Shown here piece after piece: positions 42,835 through 50,740 of a DNA stretch of 64,000 bases (positions are counted from its first letter, which is position 1; the number at the start of each line of letters is the position of its first letter). The DNA is from Owenweeksia sp. GTDB lineage: Bacteria > Bacteroidota > Bacteroidia > Flavobacteriales > Schleiferiaceae. Under the pieces are notes generated by a model. The model saw only the letters and a list, made by a program, of their open reading frames with translations, did not search any database and was not told where the DNA came from. The DNA lies in the NCBI GenBank assembly GCA_002695025.1, contig NZNV01000019.1:93620-157619 (forward strand), read 5' to 3'. The position numbers and the translations under genes were made by a program.

Positions 42835-43383
42835 TCAGCCGATGAGACGTGGAGGTGGGCCGACAATTTCCCTTACCCAGGTTTTCAGGGCAAAGTCATA
42901 AGCCGTTCTTGAACGATTTTCAAAGGGCTGAAAACCGTAAATAAAGCTGGTATGAAGGTTCAGGTAAGGACTGGCTAAAGACAGTATAAGAAGGCGCTGT
43001 TCCTGATTGGATTCCTGGCTACAACGTTTTTGCACCAGTTCATTGAGCTGGGCAAAAAGAACGGTTTCCTGGTGGTCATTAATACAGTGCAGGTAAATGC
43101 CGTCCGGCCGGGTTTCCCTTTTAACCACATCGTACATAGTACCCTCGCTGCGAAATTCATGATCATTATGCCATTGCAACAAGTCCAGCTCTGATTCATC
43201 CTGAAAATGGAATACCTGCAATTCTTCCTGCGGAACACCCCTTTTAATCCGGGTTTTGATCTCCTTGCGAATATGTGACCGCTGTATGTGGAAATACATA
43301 CCTCCTCCTACCATGTGGATAATCAAAAGCAATAGCATGGCTATAGCCGGAATCCTTTTTAGAGTATGAGGGGAGAAGGCCAT
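42835..43383 (-). CDS. Membrane-anchored protein of unknown function in the heme operon, 182 aa
   Basis: ATG 43383 is chosen because 43386 would be a TTG. One N-terminal membrane helix (PAIAMLLLLIIHMVGGGMYF) is followed by a periplasmic domain with HIQRSHIRKEIKTRIKRGVP, LDLLQWHNDHEFRSEGTMYD and IYLHCINDHQETVLFAQLNE. The C-terminus is WVREIVGPPPRLIG. Histidine and tryptophan content is high, which could suit metal or heme binding (inference). I do not recognise the family. It lies 7 nt after the SnoaL-like stop and 137 nt before the receptor. Confidence 0.7.
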   Translation of the reverse strand: MAFSPHTLKRIPAIAMLLLLIIHMVGGGMYFHIQRSHIRKEIKTRIKRGVPQEELQVFHFQDESELDLLQWHNDHEFRSEGTMYDVVKRETRPDGIYLHCINDHQETVLFAQLNELVQKRCSQESNQEQRLLILSLASPYLNLHTSFIYGFQPFENRSRTAYDFALKTWVREIVGPPPRLIG

Positions 43384-43390
43384 CAAGCGC

Positions 43391-43846
43391 TTATGAGTGC
43401 AATAGGTTTAACAAGGTTTCCTGGGGAAGTATGGAGGAATGATGCGTTTCAATACGCCACTGGCCCGCTATACGTTTTAAAGCGAAGGTATACCGGCATA
43501 CCAGGCTGGCTTTCGCCTCACCATTGTTATAGTCAAAACGATAAATCCCGGAGTTTACCGCTCCGTCACCGATAAAACGGATGTGAGTTTGGAGGAAGTT
43601 CACTTTGAGGGCTGGTAGTCTCAGAAAGTCATCGAAATAATCCCGCAACTCTTCACGGTGGGTATAAACATGAGGCGTAAAGGCACACATCAGAACAGCA
43701 TCTTCACTGTAAAGGCGCATCACCTTATCGGCATGGTGGGACTCCACAGCATCTTTCCAGTCGAGAGCTGCATCTTCAATTTCTAAAGTAGCGTGTGATA
43801 GTGTAGGTTCCATTTCTTGAAAGCTTTTGAACAACATTAAAGGCAT
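43391..43846 (-). CDS. SnoaL/NTF2-like (DUF4440-type) protein
   Basis: 151 aa. The pattern of an NTF2 cone is clear: a first helix (EIEDAALDWKDAVESHHADK), then YSEDAVLMCAFTPHVYTHRE, REELRDYFDDFLRLPALKVN, SGIYRFDYNNGEAKASLVCR and YTFALKRIAGQWRIETHHSS. It resembles SgcJ/EcaC or DUF4440 proteins, several of which bind or modify small ligands. There is no signal peptide at the N-terminus MPLMLFKSFQEME. An internal ATG at 43813 is an alternative start. It lies 30 nt after the small secreted gene and 7 nt before the 182-aa gene. Confidence 0.72.
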   Translation of the reverse strand: MPLMLFKSFQEMEPTLSHATLEIEDAALDWKDAVESHHADKVMRLYSEDAVLMCAFTPHVYTHREELRDYFDDFLRLPALKVNFLQTHIRFIGDGAVNSGIYRFDYNNGEAKASLVCRYTFALKRIAGQWRIETHHSSILPQETLLNLLHS

Positions 43847-43876
43847 CCTACTTGGGATACCGTGAGACCGAAAGGC

Positions 43877-44248
43877 TTATGTTGTGCAGGGAAGCTTGAT
43901 GGAACAATACAATACGTATAAGGGACAGGAGATACCTGTTTCTCCGAGGGTAGCAAAACGACCCTGAGTCCGATGCACGTAATGGGTCGTAAAATGCCCG
44001 TATGTTACCGTAATTCCTGGAGAAGATCCATCTTCAGGGTTATCATTTTCACCCGTTGAAAGCTCACACTCTTCGGCCGGCAAAGACGGACTTTCCGGGT
44101 TTTCACCTTCCGGGCCCTCATTCCCTAAGTAAAAAAACGCTGGCATAACCATGGCACTCTCTTCTCTCTGTACCGTATACCCCCAACAGAAAGTGAGGTT
44201 GACCGTAAAAGCCAGGATGAGAATGTATGGTAAGCTTGTTTTAAACAT
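43877..44248 (-). CDS. Small secreted or membrane-anchored protein, 123 aa
   Basis: The longer frame to 44362 has no family features before MFKTSLPYILILAFTVNLTF, which is a signal or anchor, so ATG 44248 is chosen. The mature part is acidic and low complexity (GNEGPEGENPESPSLPAEEC, then ELSTGENDNPEDGSSPG). It then carries TYGHFTTHYVHRTQGRFATL with several histidines and ends with ISCPLYVLYCSIKLPCTT, rich in cysteine. Unknown family. It appears to be the first gene of the heme operon, and a His/Cys-rich end would suit metal binding (inference). Confidence 0.55.
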   Translation of the reverse strand: MFKTSLPYILILAFTVNLTFCWGYTVQREESAMVMPAFFYLGNEGPEGENPESPSLPAEECELSTGENDNPEDGSSPGITVTYGHFTTHYVHRTQGRFATLGETGISCPLYVLYCSIKLPCTT

Positions 44249-44327
44249 AGAGCTGCCTGAGAAAACACGAAAGTACAACCTGAACGTACACCTCCTAAAT
44301 TTTACCGTGAAAAATAGGGCTTTATAG

Positions 44328-44356
44328 AAACCGGGCCGGGAAAGCCTGCCCGGTTT
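44328..44356 (-). terminator. Hairpin after the vWA/T9SS protein
   Basis: AAACCGGGC pairs with GCCCGGTTT over an 11-nt loop, ending 12 nt after the stop at 44369 on the minus strand. TTTCTAT follows, a weak U-tract. Probable terminator separating the vWA gene from the heme operon. Confidence 0.6.
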
Positions 44357-44368
44357 AAGCATAGTCTA

Positions 44369-46408
44369 CTAGGCTTTTCGTATGATTTGCCTGGTAATCC
44401 ATTTCTTCTCTGCCTGAAATCGTATAAAATAGGTTCCCACCGGGTAGTTGCCCAGGCTCAGCTGAAACGATCTTTCCTTACCAATTTCTTTCCGCTGCAA
44501 AATCTTTCCACGAAGGTCAGTAAGGAACAGCTCCTCCACCTCTTTATCCAATTCAATATTTACCAGGTCACGGGTAGGGTTTGGATAGAGCTTGAAAAAT
44601 ACATCTTCCGGACCTGCTCCTTCAGTATGGTCGGGATCATTTGGATGGAGAGGATTTTCCAAAGCCTGGTCAGGAGGGTCCACCGACACCTTTGCTTCCA
44701 TGGCCTGGTTCATACAGGCCGGAATAAAGGCAAACTGATGGATCAACCTTACCATCAGATCATTGAGCAATTCTACTTCATAGCTATCGGTAGTTGGTTC
44801 TATATGGGAATCCCCTACTCCACTATCATCCGTTAAAAAGGTATAGGTACCGTTGGTAGCTAAGGCCATAGACCGCAGCAGGTATTCTGTTCTTTTATCT
44901 ATCCCGCTTGACGCTATGGGAATAATGCGTATACCTTTCCGGGCAGCATCCTTAAGCAATTGATGGAGCCTTCTAAGTTCATCCTCACCGTAATGAGGCG
45001 GGGCATCCAATACCAGGAACATAATACGGGAAACCGCCTTATTGCTCCACTTAAATTTATTTACGGCTACTTCCATAGCCTCAATAAGAGCCTCAGGGTA
45101 ATCTCCTCCGCCTCCGGCATTCTGTTCCTGGATAAAGTTCTCGGTTTGGCTGACGTTATCTGAGAAGTCACTTTCACGGGTCACATATTCATCCCCTTTA
45201 TCACGGTAAAAAACACTGGAAGTTCGAATAGAACTGTGATTCAACACCGATTGGATACGGCCAATAACATCTCCCAGTTCAGCTTTTAAAAAGGCAATTT
45301 CATCCGACATGGAGCCGGTAGCGTCCACCACAAAAGAAATATCCAGGACTTCGGGCAGATTACAGGGTTCATCTATTTGCATAATGTTCATTCCCTGGGT
45401 GATTGGCTTTAAACCATCTACGGTAAAAATCCGATCATTATAATGTATTTCTGCCCTTTGTCCCTCTTGGTCCTGATCAAAAAGCTTACTCCACATTTCT
45501 GCTTTACCGGTATTATCGGTGCGGCATGTCCATATTACCTTACCTCTTCTATCTTTGAATACTACTTCTGCATCTACTATGGGAATTCCATTGGTAAAGG
45601 TCAGTTGCAAACTATAGCGTTCAAGAGGCGCGATATTCCAATATTCTTTCCATTGTTTCAGTTGATCATCTGAAATATCCTTCCATAATTCCCATTTGCT
45701 GAAATCATGTATCTCACCAGCTGTAAGGATCCTCGCCTCCGGCATTTTATTGAGTTCCTTGGGTTCATCCAGAATTTCCACCTTATCCGGAGACATAAAG
45801 CCAATGTTAAAATCGGTTAACGGATTGGGGTGAGCTGCACCAGATATTGTAATATCTCCTAATATTGAGCTATTCCAAACACCCTGCGGATTTTGAAAAA
45901 AAACAGTACTGTTACCGGAAGTACGGCTTACTCCAGCTGCCTTTGACGCTGCGAAAGTAATATCCCGCACTGCCATATTCTGAATATCTTCTGCGGTGGT
46001 AATTTTACTGCTTTTGGTTTTCTCAATAAGGGGCCGGTCTTCAACAATAACCACCTCACTCAATGCCGTTGAGGCCAGGCTCATTTTAAAATCCTGAACA
46101 GTGGGCACATGGGGTGAAATAATAACTCTCCTCAATTTAACAGTTTGGTAGCCAATTAATGACACCTCTACGGTATACTCTCCGGGAGCAATGGGATTGA
46201 GGTTGTACTTGCCATCCATATCCGTAACTCCGGTACTTATGACTACACCTGCCTCATCTTTAACCGAAACCCGGGCAAAGGTCAGTGGCTCACCGGTAGC
46301 AAAATCCATAACGGTGCCCCGTAACGAACCCGGACGGGTTTGGGCAACTCCATTACAACACAAAAAGGAAAACATAAGGCCAAAGGCCAGGGAATACAGC
46401 ATCTTCAT
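44369..46408 (-). CDS. vWA-domain T9SS cargo with TonB-like N-terminal region
   Basis: 679 aa. MKMLYSLAFGLMFSFLCCNG with VAQ is a signal peptide. A carboxypeptidase-regulatory-like domain follows (SLRGTVMDFATGEPLTFARV, VISTGVTDMDGKYNLNPIAP). Residues of about 118-190 (VVIVEDRPLIEKTKSSKITT, AASKAAGVSRTSGNSTVFFQ) resemble the start of a TonB plug. The middle has EIHDFSKWELWKDISDDQLK and a beta domain. Residues of about 350-530 form a vWA domain with MIDAS motif DATGSMSDEI. The last 80 residues are a T9SS type A sorting domain (FFKLYPNPTRDLVNIELD to TYFIRFQAEKKWITRQIIRK). It is likely surface displayed or secreted. Confidence 0.9.
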   Translation of the reverse strand: MKMLYSLAFGLMFSFLCCNGVAQTRPGSLRGTVMDFATGEPLTFARVSVKDEAGVVISTGVTDMDGKYNLNPIAPGEYTVEVSLIGYQTVKLRRVIISPHVPTVQDFKMSLASTALSEVVIVEDRPLIEKTKSSKITTAEDIQNMAVRDITFAASKAAGVSRTSGNSTVFFQNPQGVWNSSILGDITISGAAHPNPLTDFNIGFMSPDKVEILDEPKELNKMPEARILTAGEIHDFSKWELWKDISDDQLKQWKEYWNIAPLERYSLQLTFTNGIPIVDAEVVFKDRRGKVIWTCRTDNTGKAEMWSKLFDQDQEGQRAEIHYNDRIFTVDGLKPITQGMNIMQIDEPCNLPEVLDISFVVDATGSMSDEIAFLKAELGDVIGRIQSVLNHSSIRTSSVFYRDKGDEYVTRESDFSDNVSQTENFIQEQNAGGGGDYPEALIEAMEVAVNKFKWSNKAVSRIMFLVLDAPPHYGEDELRRLHQLLKDAARKGIRIIPIASSGIDKRTEYLLRSMALATNGTYTFLTDDSGVGDSHIEPTTDSYEVELLNDLMVRLIHQFAFIPACMNQAMEAKVSVDPPDQALENPLHPNDPDHTEGAGPEDVFFKLYPNPTRDLVNIELDKEVEELFLTDLRGKILQRKEIGKERSFQLSLGNYPVGTYFIRFQAEKKWITRQIIRKA

Positions 46409-46486
46409 AGCACACAGAATTATAGATTAGACGTAAACTTCAGCGTCTGGAGTTTCTGTGCAGGCCTGCCAAAAAGTTCAGTAGCT
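46409..46486 (-). repeat. Duplicated leader, copy 1
   Basis: Region directly before the vWA gene, nearly the same as 47152-47227 before its paralogue. The 34-nt stretch 46453-46486 is identical in both. It contains the perfect palindrome GCAGGCCTGC at 46460-46469 and a hairpin with arms AGACG and CGTCT at 46429-46448. The rest of this 314-nt gap holds the terminator at 46591. Confidence 0.7.
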
Positions 46487-46590
46487 CATCTGTTTATTTA
46501 GATACTACAGCATTGAAAAGGTTGCTTAACCCGTACCGGATCCGTCACAAAAAAAAGGAATTTACGTTGAAAGCATTCCAACAGACCCCT

Positions 46591-46627
46591 AAAAAGAAAA
46601 CCGGCCGATGAAAGCACCGGCCGGCTT
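46591..46627 (-). terminator. Rho-independent terminator of the short paralogue
   Basis: CCGGCCG (46601-46607) pairs with CGGCCGG (46618-46624) over a 10-nt loop. On the minus strand it is followed by TTTTCTTTTT. It lies about 100 nt after the stop at 46723. Confidence 0.85.
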
Positions 46628-46722
46628 ATAAATAAACACCTCGCTATTGTTCAACAATACTTTTATCCCATCTATTTCTCAACCCAATAGTCGCAAGGCT
46701 CTTACTGTAACTCCTTAGTTGA

Positions 46723-47151
46723 TCATAAGTCTTTCTCCGAATTAATTTGCCGGCTAAAGGGCTTTCCTACCATCGGAAGGTCACCGTAAATGATCATTTC
46801 CGGCAGTTCGGTTGGTGTTGAATTCATTTTAAAATCCAATACGGTAGGAGCATTCGGGGAAACCAGAACCCCTTTAATAATTAAGGTGCGGTAACCGGTA
46901 AAGGATACCTGGACATCATATTCACCGGGAGCCACCGGATTGATATTGTATTTACCATCATCATCAGTGGTTCCTCCGCTCACCAGGCTGCCGGAGTCAT
47001 CCTTCAGCACCACATTCACAAACGGCATGGGTTCATTATTCACAGAATCCATTACTATACCTTTTAAGGACCCGGGACGGGTTTGCGCAACCGCGGAACC
47101 AAACGAAACAGAAAACAATATACCCAGGATCAGGGAGTTTAGCATCTTCAT
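46723..47151 (-). CDS. Short paralogue of the vWA protein N-terminus (possible truncated gene)
   Basis: 142 aa. MKMLNSLILGILFSVSFGSA and VAQTRPGS match the start of the 679-aa neighbour. The carboxypeptidase-regulatory domain is parallel (SLKGIVMDSVNNEPMPFVNV, GGTTDDDGKYNINPVAPGEY, YDVQVSFTGYRTLIIKGVLV). It stops at EMIIYGDLPMVGKP and a short tail, just where the neighbour continues with VVIVEDRPLIEKTKSS. It could be a functional stand-alone prealbumin-fold protein or a truncated copy. A +1 frame remains open for 28 more codons to 46644. The terminator follows. Confidence 0.75.
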   Translation of the reverse strand: MKMLNSLILGILFSVSFGSAVAQTRPGSLKGIVMDSVNNEPMPFVNVVLKDDSGSLVSGGTTDDDGKYNINPVAPGEYDVQVSFTGYRTLIIKGVLVSPNAPTVLDFKMNSTPTELPEMIIYGDLPMVGKPFSRQINSEKDL

Positions 47152-47227
47152 AGCACACAGTATTAAGTTAGACGTACTCTTGAGCGTCTTGAATTTCTGT
47201 GCAGGCCTGCCAAAAAGTTCAGTAGCT
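47152..47227 (-). repeat. Duplicated leader, copy 2
   Basis: Leader before the short paralogue. It is aligned with copy 1 from the start codon outward: the AGACG/CGTCT hairpin is at 47170-47189, the palindrome GCAGGCCTGC at 47201-47210, and the identical 34-nt block at 47194-47227. Weaker similarity continues to about 47270. Confidence 0.7.
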
Positions 47228-47279
47228 TTTCTACAGGTTTAGATAACCCATCTCAAAAAGGGTTGCTTTAAAACCAGGA

Positions 47280-48206
47280 TTATTGCGAGAATACCAGGCG
47301 TGCAGCAGCTCGCCAGGCAGAATGACCATCTTTTACCACAGCCTGGTAAAATCCACCCGGGAGATTATGAAGATCCAGGATCAATTGATCTCCATAAAGA
47401 CCCGTCTTTTTAAGCACCAACTTGCCCTGCATACTATAAACTTCCAAAGTGCCATCAGACAGATAGTGATCTTCCAGATATAATGTACACTGAGATGTTA
47501 TGGGGTTAGGAGCTACATTAAGAGATGCAATTACATCTTCACCAAGGTTCCCGCAACCACCATCATTATCAATGGTGATATCGTCTATCATCCAACCATC
47601 CAATGAGTCCTGGACCGTGTCCGAAATAAAGTTGAACCGCAGATACATTCTGAACGCTTTTTTGATGGCTATACAGGGAAACTCTACCACTGAGTAGTTC
47701 CAGCTACCGGAAGACGAGCCACTAAAACCGCCCCCCTGTCCATTAAAAAGGGTGTCCCCTATGCCTGGGAAACCGAAAGTTTGCAGTCCATAAATATAAT
47801 CGTAGTCCAATGAGCCCTGGCCCGAAGTATCGGTAAGAAGTTGCCAGGTGGTTCCGGAATCCTTGGATATCTCTATATAACCTCCATCCATGCCGTTTGG
47901 GGTTTCGAGCCGGTGTTGGAAACTGACTCTTGGGTGGACTCCATACAACTCAAAACCTACGGTAAAGGTTGAATGATTCCCGTTTGGATATGGGTTGAAT
48001 GTATCTGTTACAATAGCATTAACGGGCGAATATGCAGAGTTAAAAATAACTTTATCAGGCTCACCGATTTGCCAGATATTATCAGGGTTTATGCTATCCA
48101 GTTCTAGGCTGGCACTGGGCGATTCAAAATCAATGACATGGATCGGCTGGGCAAAGGCGCTGTCCCACACCACCAGCATTAGGATTGCAAAAATGGCTCG
48201 TATCAT
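47280..48206 (-). CDS. Secreted T9SS cargo protein, 308 aa
   Basis: MIRAIFAILMLVVWDSAFAQ is a signal peptide. The body is a beta-sandwich, likely a jelly-roll of carbohydrate-binding or MAM type (VIDFESPSASLELDSINPDN, RLETPNGMDGGYIEISKDSG, LDGWMIDDITIDNDGG). The WMIDDITI motif and the acidic residues are typical of Bacteroidota immunoglobulin-like cargo. The last 75 residues are a type A sorting domain (SLNVAPNPITSQCTLYLED to GGFYQAVVKDGHSAWRAAAR). The target is unknown. It sits 69 nt downstream of fbp on the same strand. Confidence 0.85.
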   Translation of the reverse strand: MIRAIFAILMLVVWDSAFAQPIHVIDFESPSASLELDSINPDNIWQIGEPDKVIFNSAYSPVNAIVTDTFNPYPNGNHSTFTVGFELYGVHPRVSFQHRLETPNGMDGGYIEISKDSGTTWQLLTDTSGQGSLDYDYIYGLQTFGFPGIGDTLFNGQGGGFSGSSSGSWNYSVVEFPCIAIKKAFRMYLRFNFISDTVQDSLDGWMIDDITIDNDGGCGNLGEDVIASLNVAPNPITSQCTLYLEDHYLSDGTLEVYSMQGKLVLKKTGLYGDQLILDLHNLPGGFYQAVVKDGHSAWRAAARLVFSQ

Positions 48207-48275
48207 GGTTAAGGTTTATGGTTAAAGTCTAAAGTTAATACGATATCTCTTTATATAAGTCCGTTTTCTACACAT

Positions 48276-49286
48276 TTATTCGGAGTAGTTGCGCATAAAT
48301 TCCTCGGCCTTCTCCACCATCTTTTTGCTTCCGCAGAAAAAGGGTACCCGTTGGTGCAATTCTTCCGGTTGCAGGTCCATTATGCGTGTATAGCCGTCAG
48401 TAGCCTTACCTCCCGCCTGCTCTATCAGAAAAGCCATGGGATTGCATTCATACAGCAGGCGCAGCTTTCCTTTGGGAGATTTAGTACCCGTAGGATAAAT
48501 ATAGACCCCGCCTTTCATCAGGTTACGGTGAAAGTCAGCCACCAGCGAACCGATATAACGTGAAGTCAATGGCCGGCCATCGGACTCATCCAGTTCCTGG
48601 CACCATTTGATATATTTCTTTACACCTTCCGGAAAGTGAACATAATTCCCTTCGTTAATGGAATAGATCTTACCCGTATCAGGGGCTTTCATATTAGGGT
48701 GCGACAAAAAGAAGGAGCCAATACCGGGATCAAAGGTAAAACCGTTCACCCCGTTACCCGTAGTATAAACCAGTATGGTAGAAGTACCGTAGATGAGGTA
48801 TCCTGCCGCCACCTGCTTATTGCCGGGTTGTAAAAAATCTTCCAGGGTAACCGGAGTTCCTGGTTCGGAAATACGTCTGTAGATACTGAAGATGGTGCCT
48901 ACGGATACGTTTACATCAATATTGGAGGAACCGTCCAACGGATCGATCAACACTACGTATTTGGCGTCCTGGTGAATACCATCGTTGAACACTACAAAAT
49001 CTTCCATCTCCTCCGAGGCCAGGCCACAGATCTCGCCACGGTTACGCAGCGTACTGATGAACAGATCATTGGCCATTACGTCCAGTTTCATCTGTTCTTC
49101 ACCCTGTACATTATCGTGGCCCATTTTACCCAGGATCTCGGCCAGTCCGGCCTTATTGATCTCCTGGTTTACCATTTTTCCGGCCAGGCGTATGGAGCTT
49201 AGAAGGGCGCTGAGTTCTCCCTTGGCATAAGGAAAATCCCTTTGGTTTTCGATGATGAACTCACCGAGGGTAGTATGTCTTTGCAT
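48276..49286 (-). CDS. fbp: Fructose-1,6-bisphosphatase, class I
   Basis: 336 aa from ATG 49286 ([18 protein letters not shown]). The longer frame adds 7 residues. It hydrolyses fructose 1,6-bisphosphate to fructose 6-phosphate in gluconeogenesis. The metal- and phosphate-binding signature is [20 protein letters not shown], with [14 protein letters not shown] ahead of it and [40 protein letters not shown] near the end. Length and motifs are normal for class I. No clear promoter motif was found in the 94-nt gap upstream. Confidence 0.96.
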   Translation of the reverse strand: MQRHTTLGEFIIENQRDFPYAKGELSALLSSIRLAGKMVNQEINKAGLAEILGKMGHDNVQGEEQMKLDVMANDLFISTLRNRGEICGLASEEMEDFVVFNDGIHQDAKYVVLIDPLDGSSNIDVNVSVGTIFSIYRRISEPGTPVTLEDFLQPGNKQVAAGYLIYGTSTILVYTTGNGVNGFTFDPGIGSFFLSHPNMKAPDTGKIYSINEGNYVHFPEGVKKYIKWCQELDESDGRPLTSRYIGSLVADFHRNLMKGGVYIYPTGTKSPKGKLRLLYECNPMAFLIEQAGGKATDGYTRIMDLQPEELHQRVPFFCGSKKMVEKAEEFMRNYSE

Positions 49287-49380
49287 TCTTGAGAGGTTTG
49301 AACGCAAAAATAGAATTTTAGGCTACAGTTACGGAGAGTATTTTACGGAACCCTGGTTTGCACAGCAAAAGTACACAAGG

Positions 49381-50301
49381 TCAGTTCTGCCTGCGCTTAT
49401 TAATAAATTTGGGATCAGAAGGCGGTAAGCCCGTGGGCTTGGAAGGCGGCACTATAGGTATATGCTGTCCGGTGTTGAATTCCACTTCCTTACGCAGGTA
49501 CCACCAGTCATCATCCCACTCCAGTCCATCGTAGCTCATGTCCGGCCCATACAGCTGGTACACCCCTTTCATCTTTGGCTCGGGAGGTACCAAGTGATCC
49601 ATGATCACCATTTCCGTCTCAGGGTTCCAGCGCACAGAGGCTGAATAGTCCCCGGAATATGAAAGAATAAGCCGCATAGGCGCCTTGCGGTATACCTGGT
49701 CCATAAACTCTTCCACATGAAAAATACGGGCTCCGAATTTAGGTCTTCCCCGTCCATCCAGGGTCATAACATCCACCACCTTCCGGTTAATCCTGGCTCC
49801 GGGCACATAGCCCAATAAGGTGTAATAGGTAGTGCGGCCCTTTTTTACCGGCACCATATCGTAATAAATGGCTCCATACCAATCGTCTGCCTTTAACATC
49901 CGGAACTCCGGTTCCACCAGGGATGACTTTTTATCTTCCAGCTCGGTTACCTCCACTCCTCTCCGGGTTTGGGCGGCTACCAATCCATACTGCCTATAGG
50001 TAAATGTAGAGTCTGGCATTTGCCAGGTGTAGATATGAAATTCACCGTTCTTCTCACTCAGGCGAAGCATATTGCTTACCTGCTTCAGCGGGTCACGATA
50101 ACCCTGTTCGGTAGAAATATATTCCTTGAGCAAAGTGGTAAAATGCCGGTTGGCAGAATCCCTCTTCTTAAACTCGGGGTTTTCAAGTATCACCCGCCCG
50201 GTTTTGCCAAGCTCTTCCACTATCTGAGCAGGCGATTTTATTTCCTGTCCGCAAAGCGGAAAAAACAAACAGGTGAAAATGGCTGCAATACCTATTCGCA
50301 T
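49381..50301 (-). CDS. Secreted protein of unknown function, 306 aa
   Basis: ATG 50301 gives MRIGIAAIFTCLFFPLCGQ, a signal peptide. 50310 would be TTG. The middle has beta-rich segments with aromatic and charged residues (FHIYTWQMPDSTFTYRQYGL, DWYGAIYYDMVPVKKGRTTY, YTLLGYVPGARINRKVVDVM, FGARIFHVEEFMDQVYRKAP). The C-terminal tail is proline-rich and basic (PPSKPTGLPPSDPKFINKRR). I recognise only a general Bacteroidota secreted-protein type. It is followed by fbp and preceded by the ferredoxin on the same strand. It could be part of the same transcript, but the spacing gives no proof. Confidence 0.7.
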   Translation of the reverse strand: MRIGIAAIFTCLFFPLCGQEIKSPAQIVEELGKTGRVILENPEFKKRDSANRHFTTLLKEYISTEQGYRDPLKQVSNMLRLSEKNGEFHIYTWQMPDSTFTYRQYGLVAAQTRRGVEVTELEDKKSSLVEPEFRMLKADDWYGAIYYDMVPVKKGRTTYYTLLGYVPGARINRKVVDVMTLDGRGRPKFGARIFHVEEFMDQVYRKAPMRLILSYSGDYSASVRWNPETEMVIMDHLVPPEPKMKGVYQLYGPDMSYDGLEWDDDWWYLRKEVEFNTGQHIPIVPPSKPTGLPPSDPKFINKRRQN

Positions 50302-50348
50302 ACTGCCCAAAACGCTGCGAACGCCCTCAAAGTATAAATTAGTAGTGA

Positions 50349-50696
50349 TCAGAGGTGTAAAAACTCTTTTTTGGAAAGCAATTCTTCTTTGGATTCAACA
50401 TGGTCTTCATCCGGAACGCAGCAATCTACCGGGCAAACCTCAGCACATTGTGGCTCTTCGTGAAAACCTACGCACTCGGTACACTTATCCGTAACAATGT
50501 AATAGACATCGTAATCAATTGGTTCCTGGGGCTCATCGGCATCATAGGTACCTCCACTCTTGGGACTTACCTTTCCCGACAAACCTGTACCCTCGCTGAA
50601 ACGCCATTCCATCGCTCCCTCATAAATCGCATTGTTGGGACACTCCGGTTCACATGCACCGCAATTAATACATTCTTCGGTTATCTTGATAGCCAT
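50349..50696 (-). CDS. 2[4Fe-4S] ferredoxin
   Basis: 115 aa electron carrier. The first cluster motif is CINCGACEPECP. The second is CTECVGFHEEPQCAEVCPVD, with a long insert between the second and third cysteines as in the Alvin/YfhL-type ferredoxins, and a further Cys pair (DCCV). It is cytoplasmic. The start codon is 5 nt from the 28-bp palindrome, which may be its promoter or operator. The divergent gene is the acyl-CoA reductase, a possible electron-transfer partner (inference). Confidence 0.95.
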   Translation of the reverse strand: MAIKITEECINCGACEPECPNNAIYEGAMEWRFSEGTGLSGKVSPKSGGTYDADEPQEPIDYDVYYIVTDKCTECVGFHEEPQCAEVCPVDCCVPDEDHVESKEELLSKKEFLHL

Positions 50697-50700
50697 ATTG

Positions 50701-50728
50701 ATTATTAAATTTGCGCAAATTTAATAAT
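50701..50728. promoter_or_regulatory. Perfect 28-bp palindrome in the ferredoxin/acyl-CoA reductase divergent region
   Basis: Half-site ATTATTAAATTTGC is followed at once by its exact reverse complement, with no spacer. On each strand it contains TAAATTTG, an exact TAnnTTTG -7 element. The palindrome therefore provides two mirrored promoters, one for each divergent gene. The start codons lie 5 nt (ferredoxin) and 13 nt (reductase) from its ends. Confidence 0.85.
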
Positions 50729-50740
50729 ACTGCTTTGCTT

